NCBI RefSeq assembly: GCF_031569985.1
Contig: NZ_JAMQKA010000002.1
Span: forward strand, 224,164 to 288,163
Direction of reading: 5' to 3'
From: JAMQKA01 sp031569985
Lineage (GTDB): Bacteria > Bacteroidota > Rhodothermia > Balneolales > Balneolaceae
Length of the DNA: 64,000 bases
Both the position numbers and the translations under genes were made by a program. Positions 62,368-64,000 of the stretch are shown piece after piece. Position 1 is the first letter of the stretch. Every line of letters begins with the position of its first letter. Under the pieces are notes generated by a model. That model ran no database searches. It saw only the letters and a list, made by a program, of their open reading frames with translations, and had not been told where the DNA came from.

Positions 62368-63405
62368 ATGAAGAAAGTAGTAACCTTCGGGGAGATTATG
62401 CTCCGGCTGACGCCGCCGGGTAATCTCCGGTTTTCACAGGCTAACTCATTCGATGTGGTCTACGGCGGCGGGGAGTCCAACGTGGCCTCTTCGCTGGCCA
62501 CCTTCGGGCTGCCGGCCGAGTTCGTCACCCGCCTGCCGGACAACGATATCGGCCGCTGCGCGCTGGGTGAGCTCCGCAAGCGCGGGGTCCAAACCGACAA
62601 TATCGCTTGGGGCGGAGAACGCCTGGGCATCTATTTCCTGGAGATCGGGGCCGTCAGCCGCGGCAGCAAGGTGGTCTATGACCGGGCCCACTCGGCGATC
62701 TCCACTATCGAAAAAGGAATGATCGACTGGGAAGAAGTCTTCGCCGATGCCCAGTGGTTCCACTGGACCGGCATCACCCCGGCGATCTCCCAGGGGGCCG
62801 CCGACGCGACCAAAGAAGCCATTGAAGCGGCGAATGAGTTAGGAATTACCGTCTCCACCGACCTGAACTACCGCGCCAAGCTGTGGAACTACGGCAAGCA
62901 GCCCGGCGATGTGATGCCAGAGCTGGTGGAGGGGTGTGACATTATCCTGGGCAACGAAGAGGACGCCGAGAAGCACTTCGGCATCCATCCCGACCAGGTG
63001 GACGTAACCCAGGGGGGAACTGTTGAATCGGAGGCCTACCGGGCCATCTGCGAGCAGCTCTACGAGCGATTCCCGCGCTCCAAGAAGATCATTACGACCC
63101 TGCGGGGCTCGATCAGCGCCTCCCACAACACCTGGTCGGGGGTGCTCTACAACGGGGAGGAGTTCCTGACCACCGACACCTACGACATCACCCACATTGT
63201 GGACCGCGTGGGCGGGGGCGACTCGTTCATGGCGGGCCTCATCTACGGGCTGATCACCTTCGACGGGGACGACCAGAAGGCCCTGGACTTTGCGGTGGCC
63301 GCCTCCTGCCTGAAGCACACCATCTACGGGGATGCCAACCTGTCGACGGTCGAAGAGGTGGAGAAGCTGATGGGCGGAGATGCCTCCGGACGCGTCTCAC
63401 GGTAG
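62368..63405 (+). CDS. kdgK: 2-keto-3-deoxygluconate kinase, PfkB family, with foreign base composition
   Basis: 345 residues from the ATG at 62368 (the frame opens at a TTG at 62338). KKVVTFGEIMLRLTPPGNLR and VYGGGESNVASSLATFG open the ribokinase fold; STDLNYRAKLW, ILGNEEDAEKHFG and the ATP/catalytic motif DRVGGGDSFMAGLIYGLI close it. It phosphorylates 2-keto-3-deoxygluconate to KDPG, and the following uxuA fits hexuronate catabolism. From about base 62400 to the stop, codons are overwhelmingly G/C-ending, clearly richer in GC than every neighbouring gene. This suggests recent acquisition or replacement. Confidence 0.9.
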   Translation: MKKVVTFGEIMLRLTPPGNLRFSQANSFDVVYGGGESNVASSLATFGLPAEFVTRLPDNDIGRCALGELRKRGVQTDNIAWGGERLGIYFLEIGAVSRGSKVVYDRAHSAISTIEKGMIDWEEVFADAQWFHWTGITPAISQGAADATKEAIEAANELGITVSTDLNYRAKLWNYGKQPGDVMPELVEGCDIILGNEEDAEKHFGIHPDQVDVTQGGTVESEAYRAICEQLYERFPRSKKIITTLRGSISASHNTWSGVLYNGEEFLTTDTYDITHIVDRVGGGDSFMAGLIYGLITFDGDDQKALDFAVAASCLKHTIYGDANLSTVEEVEKLMGGDASGRVSR

Positions 63406-63744
63406 AAAGATTATTTAAAATCTAGTTATCCCAAGGAGGGGGATGTCCTACCCTAAATGATAGCTATCCCCATTGCTATCGCCCCCCTCCTTTTCCTAAT
63501 TACTAAAGTTTGTATTACGATTCTTAAAAGGATTTAGATGAAGTTCATTATAAAATATAAACTCGAAAATAATGATTAAACAGTTCAAATGAACCAAAAC
63601 AGTACTTCTATTTGGGTGGTTACATATCATCATTTAGAAGCAGAATTGTTCTCAAGCGTAATTGGTGAAAATCTAAAACTCTTTACCTGAAAACAGGCTT
63701 GGCTATTTTAAAATATATTTAAATTAAATTAAGGGATTGATACT
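63406..63744. other. Intergenic region between kdgK and uxuA
   Basis: 339 bp, returning to AT-rich composition right after the kdgK stop. It holds the nested hairpin at 63433-63496 and the AAGGGA ribosome site of uxuA. No other feature seen. Confidence 0.5.
63433..63496 (+). terminator. Nested hairpin, probable terminator of kdgK
   Basis: Outer arms AAGGAGGGGG (63433-63442) and CCCCCTCCTT (63483-63492) pair perfectly; inside, GATAGC (63459-63464) pairs with GCTATC (63475-63480). A TTTTCC follows. The loop is unusually long for a simple terminator, so an RNA structure with another role is possible. Confidence 0.6.
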
Positions 63745-64000
63745 ATGCAATTTGAGCAGACTTGGCGATGGTTTGGATCCTACGACACCATAAAGCTCTC
63801 CGAAATTAAGCAGACCGGGGCTACCGGGATCGTTTCAGCCCTACATCACCTGCCGCATGGAGAGGTCTGGACTGTTGACGAGATCCAAAAACGGAAGCAG
63901 GAGATCGAAGATGCGGGTATGACATGGTCGGTAGTGGAGAGTATTCCTGTTCACGAAGATATAAAAAAACAGACCGGGAATTATAAACAATGGATCGAAA
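63745..64000 (+). CDS. uxuA: Mannonate dehydratase, N-terminal part (cut by window edge)
   Basis: 85 residues visible. MQFEQTWRWFGSYDTIKLSE, then GATGIVSALHHLPHGEVW and SVVESIPVHEDIKKQTG are the conserved UxuA start. It dehydrates D-mannonate to 2-keto-3-deoxygluconate, the substrate of the kinase just upstream. AAGGGA lies about 9 bp before the ATG at 63745. Base composition is back to the window's norm, unlike kdgK. The rest lies beyond the right edge. Confidence 0.93.
   Translation, partial: MQFEQTWRWFGSYDTIKLSEIKQTGATGIVSALHHLPHGEVWTVDEIQKRKQEIEDAGMTWSVVESIPVHEDIKKQTGNYKQWIE

Noticed and set aside
62446..63318. Long minus-strand open frames over kdgK
   Set aside because: Produced by the high GC of kdgK, which removes stop codons; the sense strand has clear PfkB motifs.
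1..64000. CRISPR array, tRNA, rRNA, integrase or complete insertion sequence
   Set aside because: None found by reading; no regularly spaced repeats, cloverleaf candidates or transposase motifs.

Overview
The window looks like chromosomal DNA from a Bacteroidota-like bacterium, most plausibly the Balneolota/Rhodothermota side (Fodinibius/Balneola-like). The reasons are a SusC/SusD pair, CRTAC1/UnbV and VCBS-repeat exoproteins, DUF3124 and DUF1080 proteins, many Tat-type Gfo/Idh/MocA proteins, weak or absent Shine-Dalgarno sites before many genes, and moderate GC. This taxonomic call is inference from gene content only. No rRNA, tRNA, CRISPR array or complete insertion sequence was seen.

Bases 1-30,300 form a stress/redox island, mostly on the minus strand. 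It holds a copper-type P-ATPase (partial), an FNT channel, NDH-2, short-chain dehydrogenases, Dps, an AhpD-like peroxidase, universal stress proteins, a K+/H+ antiporter, a GMC oxidoreductase, a MATE pump, and a nine-gene group (MATE, pirin, DoxX, VOC, FMN reductase, YceI, DsbA/FrnE, NmrA, F420-type reductase) that suggests electrophile or quinone detoxification. Eight copies of one 37-bp element lie 60-120 bp upstream of minus-strand genes here. Each is a pair of TTGAT-N4-ATCAA-like boxes exactly 23 bp apart. A Crp/Fnr-family regulator inside the island (24621-25196) has an FNR-like recognition helix (E..SR), so the island reads as a local regulon. Several genes in it are broken: an SDR/flavoprotein chimera, an HdeD-like gene, a small PRPP-synthetase-like gene, a two-domain USP and a TRIC-like channel.

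Bases 30,300-31,900 are a scar: a decayed TlpA-like redoxin on the minus strand abuts the decayed C-terminal end of a GH20 beta-hexosaminidase on the plus strand.

Bases 31,900-62,200 are a polysaccharide-utilisation-type locus. It has a LacI regulator, SusC/SusD, a CRTAC1/UnbV lipoprotein, two TIM-barrel sugar isomerase-like proteins, a NagX-like membrane acyltransferase, a c-haem VCBS protein, a sodium/solute symporter, an N-acylglucosamine 2-epimerase, NagA, NagB, four Gfo/Idh/MocA oxidoreductases, three DUF1080 domains in two proteins, and a GH3 glycosidase. NagA, NagB, the epimerase, NagX and the GH20 relic point to N-acetylglucosamine-containing substrates. The Gfo/Idh + DUF1080 + TIM-barrel set matches the 3-keto-glycoside cleavage strategy. 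A LacI-type palindrome with core CAATCGATTG occurs before susC and before the DUF1080 gene at 57270, tying the two ends of the locus together.

Bases 62,300-64,000 start a hexuronate module: a 2-keto-3-deoxygluconate kinase of strikingly higher GC than everything around it, then the start of mannonate dehydratase (uxuA), cut by the window edge.
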